Shown here one piece after another: positions 28,179 to 37,183 of a stretch of 64,000 bases of DNA. Each line of letters opens with the position of its first letter. Position 1 is the stretch's first letter. The notes under the pieces were generated by a model that saw only the letters and a list, made by a program, of their open reading frames with translations, did not search any database and had not been told where the DNA came from. The DNA is taken from the NCBI GenBank assembly GCA_900543815.1, contig UQST01000010.1, forward strand, positions 8,292 through 72,291, in the 5' to 3' direction. The DNA comes from an uncultured Prevotellaceae bacterium (lineage in GTDB: Bacteria; Bacteroidota; Bacteroidia; Bacteroidales; Bacteroidaceae). The position numbers and the translations under genes were made by a program.

Positions 28179-28982
28179 ATGGGACACATCAACGTGATAA
28201 AGGTGGGCGGAGCCGTGGTGGAGGACCCCGCGGCGCTGGCCAGCCTGCTCGACAACTTCGCACAGATACCCGGAGCCAAGGTGCTGGTGCATGGCGGCGG
28301 CCGCTCTGCCACACGCATAGCCGCATCGCTGGGCATCGAAAGCCACATGATAGGAGGCCGGCGCGTGACCGACGAGCAGATGCTGCAGGTGGTGACAATG
28401 GTCTATGGCGGCCTGGTGAACAAGAATGTGGTGGCATCGCTACAGCAAAGGGGCATCAATGCAGTGGGACTCACAGGAGCCGACATGAACCTGATGCTGA
28501 GCCACAAGCGTGCTCCCAAACAGATGAAGACGGACGACGGAAGCGTGCAGACCGTGGATTTCGGCTTCGTGGGCGATATTGACCGAGTAGATGGAGACAT
28601 GCTCGCCACCCTCATCAGCCAAGGGCTCGTGCCCGTAATGGCGCCTCTCACCCACGACGGAGAGGGGCATCTGCTCAACACCAATGCCGACACCATCGCC
28701 AGCCAGGTGGCTTGCGCACTCACACCACACTATGACGTGACACTCACATTCTGTTTCGAGAAGAAAGGAGTGCTGGCCAACCCCGATGACGAAGACAGTG
28801 TGATAAGCAACATCAACGAGGCCGACTTCCACCGATATGTGGACGAAGGAGTCATCGCAGGCGGCATGAGGCCCAAACTCGAGAACTCGTTCGACGCCAT
28901 ACACCGCGGTGTGAATCAAGTCATAATCACTCGCGCCGACGACCCAGAAGGCAAGCAGGGAACTGTCATTAGAGAATTTTAA
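28179..28982 (+). CDS. argB: Acetylglutamate kinase (possibly acting on succinylglutamate)
   Basis: Second step of arginine synthesis, phosphorylating an N-acylated glutamate. The 267-residue protein shows VIKVGGAVVED, the substrate loop LVHGGGRSATR, GGRRVTDEQML, and the late IAGGMRPKLENS. In Bacteroides the pathway is known to use N-succinyl rather than N-acetyl intermediates, so the true substrate here could be succinylglutamate; sequence alone does not decide. It is last in the topA-aroK-speA-argB operon and is followed by a terminator. Confidence 0.93.
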   Translation: MGHINVIKVGGAVVEDPAALASLLDNFAQIPGAKVLVHGGGRSATRIAASLGIESHMIGGRRVTDEQMLQVVTMVYGGLVNKNVVASLQQRGINAVGLTGADMNLMLSHKRAPKQMKTDDGSVQTVDFGFVGDIDRVDGDMLATLISQGLVPVMAPLTHDGEGHLLNTNADTIASQVACALTPHYDVTLTFCFEKKGVLANPDDEDSVISNINEADFHRYVDEGVIAGGMRPKLENSFDAIHRGVNQVIITRADDPEGKQGTVIREF

Positions 28983-28985
28983 CAC

Positions 28986-29020
28986 ATCAGGGCTGTAACA
29001 TTTGCAGCCCTGATTCGTTT
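28986..29020 (+). terminator. Rho-independent terminator after argB
   Basis: Perfect 10-bp stem ATCAGGGCTG (28986-28995) / CAGCCCTGAT (29005-29014), followed by TCGTTT. It lies 5 bp past the argB stop and only 22 bp before the sigma factor start. Confidence 0.85.
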
Positions 29021-29036
29021 ACCTATATAGAGAGCA

Positions 29037-29543
29037 ATGCTGAATATCCTCTTCGAAAAAGATGTGCTGCCACTCAAAGACCGGTTCTACAGGCTGGCGC
29101 TGCGCATCACACTGAACCCAGCCGAGGCTGAGGACGTGGTGCAAGAGACCCTCCTCAGGATATGGCAAGGCAGGGACAAGCTGGAGGACGCCGGTGAGAT
29201 ACAGGCATTCGGCTACACCGTGTGCCGGCGACTTGCACTCGACTGCGCCGGAAAGGCCGGTCATGGCAACGTCACACTCGACCTCGACAGGCACGACACA
29301 GCACTCACCCAGCCGTCCGAGCAGATGGACAGGCAGGAGCGGGTGGCTCTCATAAGGAAACTGATGGACAGTCTGCCCGAGACACAGCGCAGCATCATGC
29401 AGCTGAGAGACATCGAGGGAAAGACCTACATAGAGATAGCAGACATCCTGCAACTGACCGAAGCACAAGTGAAGGTGTACCTGCACCGCGCCAGGACCAA
29501 GGTCAGGGAGCAGGCCGAGAAAATTGAGAAATATGGACTATAA
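29037..29543 (+). CDS. ECF-type RNA polymerase sigma factor
   Basis: A 168-residue sigma-70 family factor of the extracytoplasmic function type, which redirects RNA polymerase to a stress or nutrient regulon. Region 2 is visible as ITLNPAEAEDVVQETLLRIW, and region 4 as LPETQRSIMQLRDIEGKTYIEIADIL followed by VKVYLHRARTKVRE (short core YLHRARTKVRE). There is no region 3. The stop overlaps the next gene by 11 bp. Regulon and signal are unknown. Confidence 0.92.
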   Translation: MLNILFEKDVLPLKDRFYRLALRITLNPAEAEDVVQETLLRIWQGRDKLEDAGEIQAFGYTVCRRLALDCAGKAGHGNVTLDLDRHDTALTQPSEQMDRQERVALIRKLMDSLPETQRSIMQLRDIEGKTYIEIADILQLTEAQVKVYLHRARTKVREQAEKIEKYGL

Positions 29544-30024
29544 GTACATTGAGCAACTGTTGGAGCGCTACTGGGCGTGCGAGACCACGCTGGAAGAGGA
29601 GCAGATACTGCGTGCCTTCTTCCTGCAAGAGAACCTCCCCAGCCACCTGAGCGCCTACAGGGACATATTCGCCCTGCAGGACGGACAGGCACAGCCTCAT
29701 CTCTCGGCCGACTTCGACCGCCGCATGATGGAACTGATAGGCGAGGAGGAGAAGCCCGCACAGGTATTCCACGCTCACCGCATCACCTTCCGCCACCGCC
29801 TGCGCCCCCTCTATCAGGCTGCGGGACTCGTGGCACTGCTGCTCACAATAGGCACGGCAGCACAGCACAGCATGGTCACCGATGACGACCACACGCAGCC
29901 CGCCTACGCCGCCACAGAGAAGCCCGACAGCCAGGAGAACGCCTACATGGCCATCCCCAACCAGCAGTCGGCATCGCTGCAAGGCACCGCCACGCCAGCC
30001 GATACGCTGGAGCACAAGCGGTGA
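29533..30024 (+). CDS. Single-pass membrane protein, putative anti-sigma factor
   Basis: A 163-residue protein with an N-terminal cytoplasmic part of about 90 residues (MDYKYIEQLLERYWACETTLEEEQ, core ERYWACETTLEEEQ), one membrane segment (about LYQAAGLVALLLTIGTAA) and an outward tail rich in Asp, Gln and Pro. The ERYW...T.EEE N-terminus is common in Bacteroidota proteins paired with ECF sigma factors. ATG 29533 overlaps the sigma stop by 11 bp, implying coupled translation. An anti-sigma role is inferred from this pairing, not shown. Confidence 0.82.
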   Translation: MDYKYIEQLLERYWACETTLEEEQILRAFFLQENLPSHLSAYRDIFALQDGQAQPHLSADFDRRMMELIGEEEKPAQVFHAHRITFRHRLRPLYQAAGLVALLLTIGTAAQHSMVTDDDHTQPAYAATEKPDSQENAYMAIPNQQSASLQGTATPADTLEHKR

Positions 30025-30528
30025 AACACAGAATCATTTCTATTGCTTTTTCTAAAATAAAACAATTTAATGCTTACACAATGTCCTGACACCGAGAAGG
30101 CAGCGGCCTGAGAAAGTCAAGAACAATGCATGACGACATTCCGAAGGGAAGCTTGTAACACGCTGCGAAGCATGACAGCCTCACTCAAAGTACAAGAGAC
30201 ATTACATAAGATGAGCGGCCGCGAGGTCGCTCATCTTGTCGTTTTGGCCCTTCCCTCATCCACAGCAGCCATCTCCCAGACACCGCGCCCGGCATTACTG
30301 CCCGATGCATGGCACCGTCCCCTATTCCATTTTCCGCACTACGAACCAAAGCGAAGCACTGCCCCGACCTACACCCACGATTTAGAGCAGATGCACCCCA
30401 AGGCGCATGCCAGGGATGACAGAGGGTCAATGCTGTCAAATGACAGGCCCCAAAGCAGCCCGGGAGGCGGCAGCACCGACGGTCTTTCGGCGCAGCCCAC
30501 CGCACCGCACCATTTCCTGGCAGAAAAC

Positions 30529-30616
30529 GCAACGCGGTGCATTGGCCATCGCAGCGCGCTCCTCAGCTCATCGCAGCGTGCTGCGACGGACATCGCACCG
30601 CAGTGCACAAAAATGA
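30529..30616. repeat. 22-bp palindrome array E (4 units)
   Basis: Units at 30529, 30551, 30573 and 30595. Cores are GCAACGCGGTGC, GCAGCGCGCTCC, GCAGCGTGCTGC and GCACCGCAGTGC. Linkers are ATTGGCCATC, CTCAGCTCAT plus C, GACGGACATC and ACAAAAATGA. The left flank CCTGGCAGAAAACGC resembles the flank of array C. Linkers are mostly in the reverse orientation relative to array C. Confidence 0.84.
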
Positions 30617-30930
30617 AGAAAACAGTAAAGAATTCCCGACTGGGCATTTCACCATCTCACGAAAGGTCATCGTACACCTTCCCCACTCTGCAGCAGGGAC
30701 CCGTGGCAAGGCATTTCCATTCCCCAGGGAACCGCCTCCGAGAGTCATCGCACAGCACGCGAGCCGTGGAACTCGTCGCGATGCTGTGGAGGAGGGACGG
30801 CCTCACGAGAGGCGCCACACAGCCCGTCGGGAACCGTTTCTCCCCTTTGGGGAGAGAGGGCAGGCATGCCAACCTCCCGACTTTTTGCATTTTCCCCGTA
30901 CAAGACACCCTTTTATTCATCGTAAAGCAC

Positions 30931-30938
30931 TATCTTTG
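30931..30938 (+). promoter_or_regulatory. Promoter -7 box of the GH2 gene
   Basis: TATCTTTG, a TAnnTTTG match, 147 bp before the ATG at 31085. The long predicted leader holds a 22-nt direct repeat. Confidence 0.6.
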
Positions 30939-31025
30939 CGGACACGCGGGAGAGCGGCCGTGCGTAGGCACCGACGCAAGGACTACGCCCAGACACAATC
31001 CCAGCGGACACACGGGAGAGCGGCC
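30938..31025. repeat. Direct repeat pair in the GH2 leader
   Basis: Two near-identical 22-nt copies at 30938-30959 and 31004-31025, each beginning GCGGACAC and ending GGGAGAGCGGCC, differ at one base. They are offset by exactly 66 bp, three times 22. Both would be in the 5' leader of the GH2 mRNA. Confidence 0.7.
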
Positions 31026-31084
31026 TGCCGAGAGGGCAAGCCCTGCCGTCCCACACTCAGAAAACATTAAACAACACTATATAC

Positions 31085-34000
31085 ATGAGAAAAAAGATGA
31101 TTTCACTGGCTCTCGTCCTTTCTGCCACCCTGATGGCTGGGGCAGAGACACTTGACGGATTCCTCTACGAGAAGGTCTCCGCGCCCGACGGCACCGAATG
31201 GCAATCCCCCGAGCGCCTGTCTCTCAACAAGGAGCAGCCGCGCGCCTACATGTTCCCCTTCGCCTCCACCGACGAGGCCAAGAAGGTTCTGCCCGAGGGA
31301 AGCACCTACTACCAGACCCTCGACGGTACGTGGAAGTTCCACTGGGTGGCCACTCCCGAGGAGCGTCCACGCGACTTCTTCGAACCCTCTTACGATGTGA
31401 CAGCATGGGACGACATACAGGTGCCCGGCTGCTGGAACGTGCAGGGACTGCGCAAGGACGGCACCATGAAATGGGGTGTGCCCATCTACGTCAACCAGCC
31501 CGTCATCTTCTACCACGAGGTGAAGGTGGGCGACTGGAAGGAGGGAGTGATGCGCGAGCCCAAGGACAAGCGCTACACCACCTACAAGTACCGCAACGAA
31601 GTGGGTTCCTACCGCCGCTCGTTCACCCTGCCCAAGGAGTGGAAGGGACGCCACATATACGTCAACTTCGACGGCGTAGATAGCTTCTTCTACCTGTGGA
31701 TCAACGGTCAGTACGTGGGTTTCAGCAAGAACAGCCGCAACACAGCCTCGTTCGACATCACCCCCTACGTGCAGAAGGGTGAGAACACAATGGCAGTGGA
31801 GGTATATCGCAGCAGCGACGGTTCGTTCCTGGAGTCGCAGGACATGTTCCGCCTGCCCGGCATCATCCGCAGCACCTACCTCACTGCCATGCCCGAGCTG
31901 CAGGTGCGCGACATGGCCGTAAGGACACTGCGTGCCGATGCCAACGAGGCCACCGTGAAGGTGGATGTGCAGGTGCGCTCGATGGGCAAGAAGGTGCCCG
32001 CCTTCACCATCAACCATGAGGTATATCCCGTGAAGCTCTACACCGACGACACCGAGCCCATCGCAGCATCGGTAAGAGACGCTGCCAACGACGGCATCAT
32101 CACCCTCAAGAACCCCCGCATGTGGAGTGCCGAGGAGCCCTGGAGATACGTGCTGGTAACCACGCTGAAGGATAAGAAGGGCCGCACAATCGACTGCACG
32201 AGCACCTACTTCGGCGTACGCACCGTGGAGATACGCGACACCAAGGCCGAGGAGGACGAGTTCCACATGGCAGGACGCTACTTCTATGTAAACAACAAGC
32301 CCGTCAAGCTGAAGGGCGTGAACCGCCACGAGACCAACCCCACCACGGGCCACACCATCTCACGCGAGCAGATGGAGCATGAGGTAATGCTCATGAAGCA
32401 GGGCAACATCAACCACGTGCGCCTCTCGCACTACAGCAACGACCCCTACTGGTACTACCTCTCCGACAAGTACGGCCTCTATCTGGAGGACGAGTGCAAC
32501 ATTGAGAGCCACCAGTATTACTATGGCAAAGAGTCTCTCTCGCACCCGGCCGAGTGGAAGAACGCCCATGTGGCACGCAACATGGAGATGGTGCATGCCC
32601 ACGTCAACCACCCGAGCATTGTCATCTGGTCGCTTGGCAACGAGGCCGGACCGGGCGAGAACTTCGTGGCTGCCTATAAGGCCATCAAGGACTACGACGC
32701 CAGCCGACCCGTACAATACGAGCGCAACAACGACATCGTGGATATGGGTTCCAACCAGTACCCCAGTGTGTCGTGGGTACAATACGTGGTCAAGGGCAAG
32801 GCCGGCATCAAGTATCCCTTCCACATATCCGAATACGCGCACTCCATGGGCAACTCCTTGGGCAACCTCATCGATTACTGGGATGCCATCGAGAGCAGTA
32901 ACTTCCTGTGCGGAGGCGCTATCTGGGACTGGGTTGACCAGGCCATCGACACCTACACCGCCGATGGGACATGCTACATGGGCTATGGCGGCGACCACGG
33001 AGACTGGCCCAATGACGGCATGTTCTGCATGAACGGTGTCATGCTGCCCGACCTGAGCCCCAAGCCACAGTACTTCGAGGTGAAGAAAGTATATCAGAAC
33101 GTGGGTGTGCACGCCACCAAGGACGGCCGCTCACTGGTCATCTTCAACAAGAACTACTTCACTCCCCTCGACTATGACGTCACTTACCGCACCGAGATAG
33201 ACGGCCGCGTGATAGCCAGCGGCAAGCTGGAGGGTGTGAGCGGACTGGCCGCACGTGACTCTGTGACCGTCCCCTTCCCCAGTGGCAGCTGCATGCAGCC
33301 CGACGCGCTCACCACTGTAGAGTTCTGTCTCAAGCAGGACATGCCTTGGGGCAAGAAGGGTTTTGTGCAGATGGCAGAGCAGATAGACATGCAGGACTTC
33401 AAGGCTCCCGCAGCCAAGCAGGACATCGCCCAGGCAGCAGCAGGCCACAAGGCAGCCAGCATGAAGCAGGACGAGAAGGGCATCACCGTCAGCGGCGATG
33501 GCTTCGAAGTGCGCTTCGACAATGCCAGCGGCAGCATCAGCACCCTCACCTACGGTGCCGAGAAGGTGCTCACAGAGGGCAACGGTCCCCGCCTCGATGC
33601 ACTGCGTGCTCCCACCGACAATGACAACTGGGCCCGCAATGCATGGTTCAAGAACGGACTCCACTGCCTGGCACACACCACCCAGGGCGCTCCTGTGGTG
33701 CAGCAAGGCAAGGACGGTTCGGTGAGCATCATCTACCACATCTACAGCCAGGGCACCCACGAGGGCCAGCTGGAGCTCCGTCCGGGCAAGGCCGGCAACC
33801 CCTACACAGGCGTGAAACAGGGTCGCGCTCTCACCGAGAACGACTTCCACTTCCTCAACACACTGGCCTACACCGTTTATCCCGACGGTTCCATCACCAT
33901 GGCAAGCAGCATCGTGTCCAGCGACCCCAGCCTTGTGCTGCCCCGTCTAGGCTATGTGATGAAGCTCGCACAGCAGTATGACCAGTACACCTACTTCGGC

Positions 34001-35119
34001 CGTGGCCCGCTCAACAACTATGCCGACCGCAAGACAGGCTCCTTCGTAGGCCTCTACAAGAGCACTGTGGCCGACCAGTTCGTGGATTTCCCCAAGCCCC
34101 AGAGCATGGGTAACCGCGAGGAGGTACGCTGGTGTGCACTCACCAACAAGCAGGGAGCAGGCATACAGGTGGTGGCTTCCGACCGCATGAGCACATCGGC
34201 TCTGCCCTGGAGCGCAATGCAGATGACACTCGCCGAACACCCCTTCGAGCTGCCCAAGAGCGACGGCAACTACCTGCACCTGGACTGCCAGGTGACCGGA
34301 CTTGGCGGCAACAGCTGCGGCCAGGGCGGCCCTCTGGAGCACGACAGAGTGATGGGCGACCGCCATCAGATGAAGCTCATCATCCGTCCCGTGAAGGCCG
34401 GCACCGACCTGGTGGCACAGTCCCACGTGACCAGCAGCCAGGAGTGCCCCCTCACCATCACCCGTGACCGTGCAGGCCGAGTGACCGTGACCGGCGACAC
34501 CAAGGTGGCCTCACCCAGCAACATATGCTACACCGTGGCCTCACCCAATGCCAAGAAGGGCAAACTGAAGGTGCAGACCCACAAGGCTGGCAGCGAGCCT
34601 CTGACCATCGACATGCGCGCCGGCGGTACCGTGACAGCATGGTACGAGGGTCAGGAGGGACTGCAGACCAGCGTCACCTACCAGCGTGTGGAGAGCGTGC
34701 CAGTGACCATCGCCTACGTGAGCTCACAGGAGGATCCCAACGGCGAGGTGGCTGCTAACCTGGTGGATGGCGACCCCGCCACCATATGGCACACTATGTA
34801 CAGCATCACGGTGCCCAAATTCCCGCACTGGGTGGACTTTGACTGTGGCGAGATGAAGACCATGAAGGGATTCACCTACCTGCCTCGTCAGGACGGCGCA
34901 GCCAACGGTAACATCAAGGGCTACCGCGTGCAGGTGAGCAAGGACGGCAAGAACTGGAGCGACCCAGTGAGCCAGGGCGAGTTTGCCAACAACCTCAAGG
35001 AGAAGCGCGTGCTCTTCGGCCAGCCACAGCAGGCCCGTTACCTGCGCTTCACAGCACTCTCCAACCACCAGGGCAACGACTTTGCCAGCGGTGCCGAGTT
35101 CAATGTGCTGGCCGAGTAA
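31085..35119 (+). CDS. Secreted beta-galactosidase, GH2, with C-terminal discoidin domain
   Basis: A 1344-residue exported enzyme of the LacZ type within GH2. A signal peptide (MRKKMISLALVLSATLMAGA) is followed by the sugar-binding domain, an immunoglobulin-like domain, the barrel with KGVNRHETNP, acid/base E520 in SLGNEAG and nucleophile E583 in SEYAHSMGNS, then the large C-terminal LacZ beta-sandwich. The last 140 residues (VNLVDGDPATIWHT-like segment, YLRFTALSNH) form an F5/8 type C domain, which often binds galactose-containing glycans. Its full length exceeds E. coli LacZ by this added module. Beta-galactoside specificity is likely but unproven. Confidence 0.94.
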   Translation: MRKKMISLALVLSATLMAGAETLDGFLYEKVSAPDGTEWQSPERLSLNKEQPRAYMFPFASTDEAKKVLPEGSTYYQTLDGTWKFHWVATPEERPRDFFEPSYDVTAWDDIQVPGCWNVQGLRKDGTMKWGVPIYVNQPVIFYHEVKVGDWKEGVMREPKDKRYTTYKYRNEVGSYRRSFTLPKEWKGRHIYVNFDGVDSFFYLWINGQYVGFSKNSRNTASFDITPYVQKGENTMAVEVYRSSDGSFLESQDMFRLPGIIRSTYLTAMPELQVRDMAVRTLRADANEATVKVDVQVRSMGKKVPAFTINHEVYPVKLYTDDTEPIAASVRDAANDGIITLKNPRMWSAEEPWRYVLVTTLKDKKGRTIDCTSTYFGVRTVEIRDTKAEEDEFHMAGRYFYVNNKPVKLKGVNRHETNPTTGHTISREQMEHEVMLMKQGNINHVRLSHYSNDPYWYYLSDKYGLYLEDECNIESHQYYYGKESLSHPAEWKNAHVARNMEMVHAHVNHPSIVIWSLGNEAGPGENFVAAYKAIKDYDASRPVQYERNNDIVDMGSNQYPSVSWVQYVVKGKAGIKYPFHISEYAHSMGNSLGNLIDYWDAIESSNFLCGGAIWDWVDQAIDTYTADGTCYMGYGGDHGDWPNDGMFCMNGVMLPDLSPKPQYFEVKKVYQNVGVHATKDGRSLVIFNKNYFTPLDYDVTYRTEIDGRVIASGKLEGVSGLAARDSVTVPFPSGSCMQPDALTTVEFCLKQDMPWGKKGFVQMAEQIDMQDFKAPAAKQDIAQAAAGHKAASMKQDEKGITVSGDGFEVRFDNASGSISTLTYGAEKVLTEGNGPRLDALRAPTDNDNWARNAWFKNGLHCLAHTTQGAPVVQQGKDGSVSIIYHIYSQGTHEGQLELRPGKAGNPYTGVKQGRALTENDFHFLNTLAYTVYPDGSITMASSIVSSDPSLVLPRLGYVMKLAQQYDQYTYFGRGPLNNYADRKTGSFVGLYKSTVADQFVDFPKPQSMGNREEVRWCALTNKQGAGIQVVASDRMSTSALPWSAMQMTLAEHPFELPKSDGNYLHLDCQVTGLGGNSCGQGGPLEHDRVMGDRHQMKLIIRPVKAGTDLVAQSHVTSSQECPLTITRDRAGRVTVTGDTKVASPSNICYTVASPNAKKGKLKVQTHKAGSEPLTIDMRAGGTVTAWYEGQEGLQTSVTYQRVESVPVTIAYVSSQEDPNGEVAANLVDGDPATIWHTMYSITVPKFPHWVDFDCGEMKTMKGFTYLPRQDGAANGNIKGYRVQVSKDGKNWSDPVSQGEFANNLKEKRVLFGQPQQARYLRFTALSNHQGNDFASGAEFNVLAE

Positions 35120-35217
35120 TGACTGTACCATATATATATAATGTGCAGCATGTGCCGGTGCACGACAGTCCCTGGCACTTCACACTGCAATGGGGATTAT
35201 ATATAAATGACACAAAG

Positions 35218-35250
35218 GTCCCGTCCGCAGCTGCGGGCGGGACTCTTGTT
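35218..35250 (+). terminator. Terminator downstream of the GH2 gene
   Basis: Near-perfect palindrome GTCCCGTCCGCAG (35218-35230) / CTGCGGGCGGGAC (35231-35243), then TCTTGTT. An AT-rich ATATATATAATGTG motif precedes it at about 35128-35144 and a second ATTATATATAAA at about 35196-35207. Confidence 0.72.
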
Positions 35251-35402
35251 ATCGGCCTGACTGACATTCCGCGGGGGCAAGGCCGTGATGCCGCACAGCA
35301 TCGGGCAACCCCATGAGAAGCTTTCACCACAACCAGAGAGACTGGTGCACATGCCGGCTTGCGGCACCGCCCCACACCAGGCAGTATTCCCAGACAAATG
35401 GC

Positions 35403-35490
35403 ACAGAGCGGTGCACAGGCCATCGCAGCACGCTGCACAGGCCATCGCAGCGCACTGCATAGGGACACGCAGCGCACTGCGCCCTGACAC
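35403..35490. repeat. 22-bp palindrome array F (4 units)
   Basis: Units at 35403, 35425, 35447 and 35469. Cores are ACAGAGCGGTGC, GCAGCACGCTGC and GCAGCGCACTGC (twice). Linkers are ACAGGCCATC (twice), ATAGGGACAC and GCCCTGACAC. CCGCCCCACACC at 35367-35378 and CAGACAAATGGC just left of the array are shared with other arrays; the latter is the reverse complement of the right edge of array C. The gap 35120-35587 otherwise holds the GH2 terminator. Confidence 0.85.
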
Positions 35491-35587
35491 GGCTGCCGGC
35501 TGCCGCCTCCACAGCACCCGCCTTCACGGAGATACCCACCCCGCGCATTCATGTTCATCTTACTGCCCAAGAAACCCATTTACCACT

Positions 35588-36406
35588 ATGAAACAGATTT
35601 CCATCACACTGCTCCTGCTCACCATGCTGGCCGGGAGCACCTGGGGAGAAACCATCCCCGCCTGCCTGCAGGGCGACCACGGACGCCTGGCAGCAGTCAT
35701 CCAGAGACCCGCCAATACACAGCACAAGCGCATCCCGCTGGTCATCATCTGCCACGGATTCACTGCCGACAAGGAAGGAAACCTGCTGCGCGTACTGGCC
35801 GACAGCCTGGAGGCACACGGCATAGCCTCTATCCGCTTTGACTTCAACGGGCACGGACAGAGCGAGGGACGCTTCGAGGACATGACCGTACCCAATGAGA
35901 TAAAGGATGCCATGCAGGTGGTGGCCTATGCCAAGAATCTTCCATGGGTGGGCAAAGTGGTGCTGGCAGGACACTCCCAAGGCGGTGTGGTGACAGCCAT
36001 GACAGCCGGCATGCTGGGCAAGAGCGAGGTGGCAGGGCGCATCCTGCTGGCTCCGGCAGCCGTGCTGCGCGACGATGCCCTGAGGGGCAACACCTTCGGC
36101 GCACAGTATGACCCGTCCGACCCGCCCCAGAGTGTACTCTTGTGGGGAGGCCGCAGGCTGGGAGGGGAGTTCATCCGCACAGCCGTGTCGCTCCCCATCT
36201 ACCAGATGGCACGCCGCTACAGAGGCCCCCAACTGGTCATCCACGGCGAGGCCGACCGCATCGTGCCCTACACCTATGGCGAACGCTTCCACGAGGAGAG
36301 CCGCAAGAGCCGCTTTGTGCTCATGCCCGGAGCCGACCACGGACTGGGCGGGAGAGAGGCACAAGTGGCCTCGCTCTGCGTGAAGTGGGTAGAGAAAATA
36401 CTTTAG
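35588..36406 (+). CDS. Exported alpha/beta-hydrolase, esterase-like
   Basis: A 272-residue hydrolase with signal peptide MKQISITLLLLTMLAGSTWG. The nucleophile elbow is GHSQGG with Ser130, the oxyanion region is CHGFTADKEGN, the acid is probably the Asp of HGEADRIVPY and the base the His of GADHGLGG. The GHSQGGV elbow and the DFNGHGQSEG segment resemble bacterial cinnamoyl/feruloyl esterases, which would fit a neighbourhood of plant-glycan enzymes, but substrate is not proven. ATG 35588 is chosen because the longer frame runs through array F. Confidence 0.87.
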   Translation: MKQISITLLLLTMLAGSTWGETIPACLQGDHGRLAAVIQRPANTQHKRIPLVIICHGFTADKEGNLLRVLADSLEAHGIASIRFDFNGHGQSEGRFEDMTVPNEIKDAMQVVAYAKNLPWVGKVVLAGHSQGGVVTAMTAGMLGKSEVAGRILLAPAAVLRDDALRGNTFGAQYDPSDPPQSVLLWGGRRLGGEFIRTAVSLPIYQMARRYRGPQLVIHGEADRIVPYTYGERFHEESRKSRFVLMPGADHGLGGREAQVASLCVKWVEKIL

Positions 36407-36425
36407 GTAAAAGGTATAAAGGCAC

Positions 36426-37109
36426 TCAGCGGATGACTTTATACCGGGCGCGGGCCTGGGCCCTGGTGATGAGATTGAAGTGCCACCACTCTGTGCGCAG
36501 CGGCGTGAAGCCTGCCTGGCGCATCACCGAGCGCAAGAGCTGGCGGTTACGTTGGGCTTCGCGGCTGATGATACCCCGCTTCACCAGGGCATCCTCCTGG
36601 TCGATGTGCGCTTCGCGGCCCAGATGATCGACCTTCGTACCCATGTCCAGAGTGTCCCCCGTCAGGGCATCGCACAGCGTGATATCCACTGCCATGCCAT
36701 AGTTGTGCAGCCCTCCGCCGTTGCGCGGATTGCTCACATAGTTCTGCTGCGGCGTTCCGGCCACCACCCTCCACATCTTCGCCTGCACCGACATAGGCCT
36801 GGTGGCGTCATATATCTTCAGACTGAGGTCGGGTCTGCGCCGCTGGAGCAACCGCTGCGCCTCGCACAGGGCCTTGGCGGCACGCGGATGCAGGAGTGCC
36901 TCACGCAGGTCGGTGTAGAGCACCTGCCCTGTGAAGTTGTCGGCGCGGCTGTACATCAGGCTCACCCTGATGGTGCTGTCCAGCGTGGCGATATCCACCA
37001 TCCCCTGCGCCTCCATGCTCTGCGCCGTGGCACTCTTCTGCGCACGCAGGGGGAGGCACGGCAGCACAACGAGAGCCGCAAGTAGCCACACCAGCCGGCC
37101 CCGCGCCAT
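36426..37109 (-). CDS. VanX-like D-Ala-D-Ala dipeptidase, M15 family
   Basis: Exported zinc dipeptidase that splits D-Ala-D-Ala or related dipeptides. Motifs are KIYDATRPMSVQ, the zinc-binding GGGLHNYGMAVDITL and the late EWWHFN, all VanX/DdpX hallmarks. ATG 37109 gives a short basic n-region and signal peptide (MARGRLVWLLAALVVLPCLPLRA) and 227 residues. The frame is open back to a GTG at 37187 that overlaps the asparaginase stop (GTGA), and ATG codons lie between, so a longer product is possible. No vanH/vanA partners are present, so a role in wall turnover is more likely than glycopeptide resistance. Confidence 0.88.
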   Translation of the reverse strand: MARGRLVWLLAALVVLPCLPLRAQKSATAQSMEAQGMVDIATLDSTIRVSLMYSRADNFTGQVLYTDLREALLHPRAAKALCEAQRLLQRRRPDLSLKIYDATRPMSVQAKMWRVVAGTPQQNYVSNPRNGGGLHNYGMAVDITLCDALTGDTLDMGTKVDHLGREAHIDQEDALVKRGIISREAQRNRQLLRSVMRQAGFTPLRTEWWHFNLITRAQARARYKVIR

Positions 37110-37183
37110 TGCCCGGGCATGCCTTGTGGCTTTGTCATGTAATAGGTTTCCGTTCATATTGTCCATCCATCGGCCTGAGGCAG

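Larger units (their letters stand above)
30025..31084. other. 1.06-kb non-coding gap with array E, hairpins and lacZ promoter
   Basis: This is the longest gene-free stretch in the window. From left: an AT-rich patch (30035-30080), a perfect 10-bp hairpin AAGATGAGCG/CGCTCATCTT (30208-30217 and 30228-30237) followed by GTCGTTTT that could terminate the sigma operon, array E (30529-30616), a small hairpin TCTCCCC/GGGGAGA near 30840-30856, a promoter box at 30931-30938 and a direct repeat pair. The one long open frame across it (30130-31155) runs through the array and into the next gene in the wrong frame, so it is not believed. Confidence 0.7.

Noticed and set aside
28986..29014. Promoter box in the loop of the argB terminator (TAACATTTG)
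   Set aside because: It has one extra base relative to TAnnTTTG, so I do not call it, although the sigma factor gene lacks another visible promoter.
30130..31155. 341-codon plus-strand ORF in the gap before the GH2 gene
   Set aside because: It covers array E and the GH2 promoter and enters the GH2 gene in a different frame.
36426..37109. Vancomycin-resistance determinant
   Set aside because: VanX-like motifs are present but no VanH/VanA ligase genes are near; the family also has ordinary wall-recycling members.
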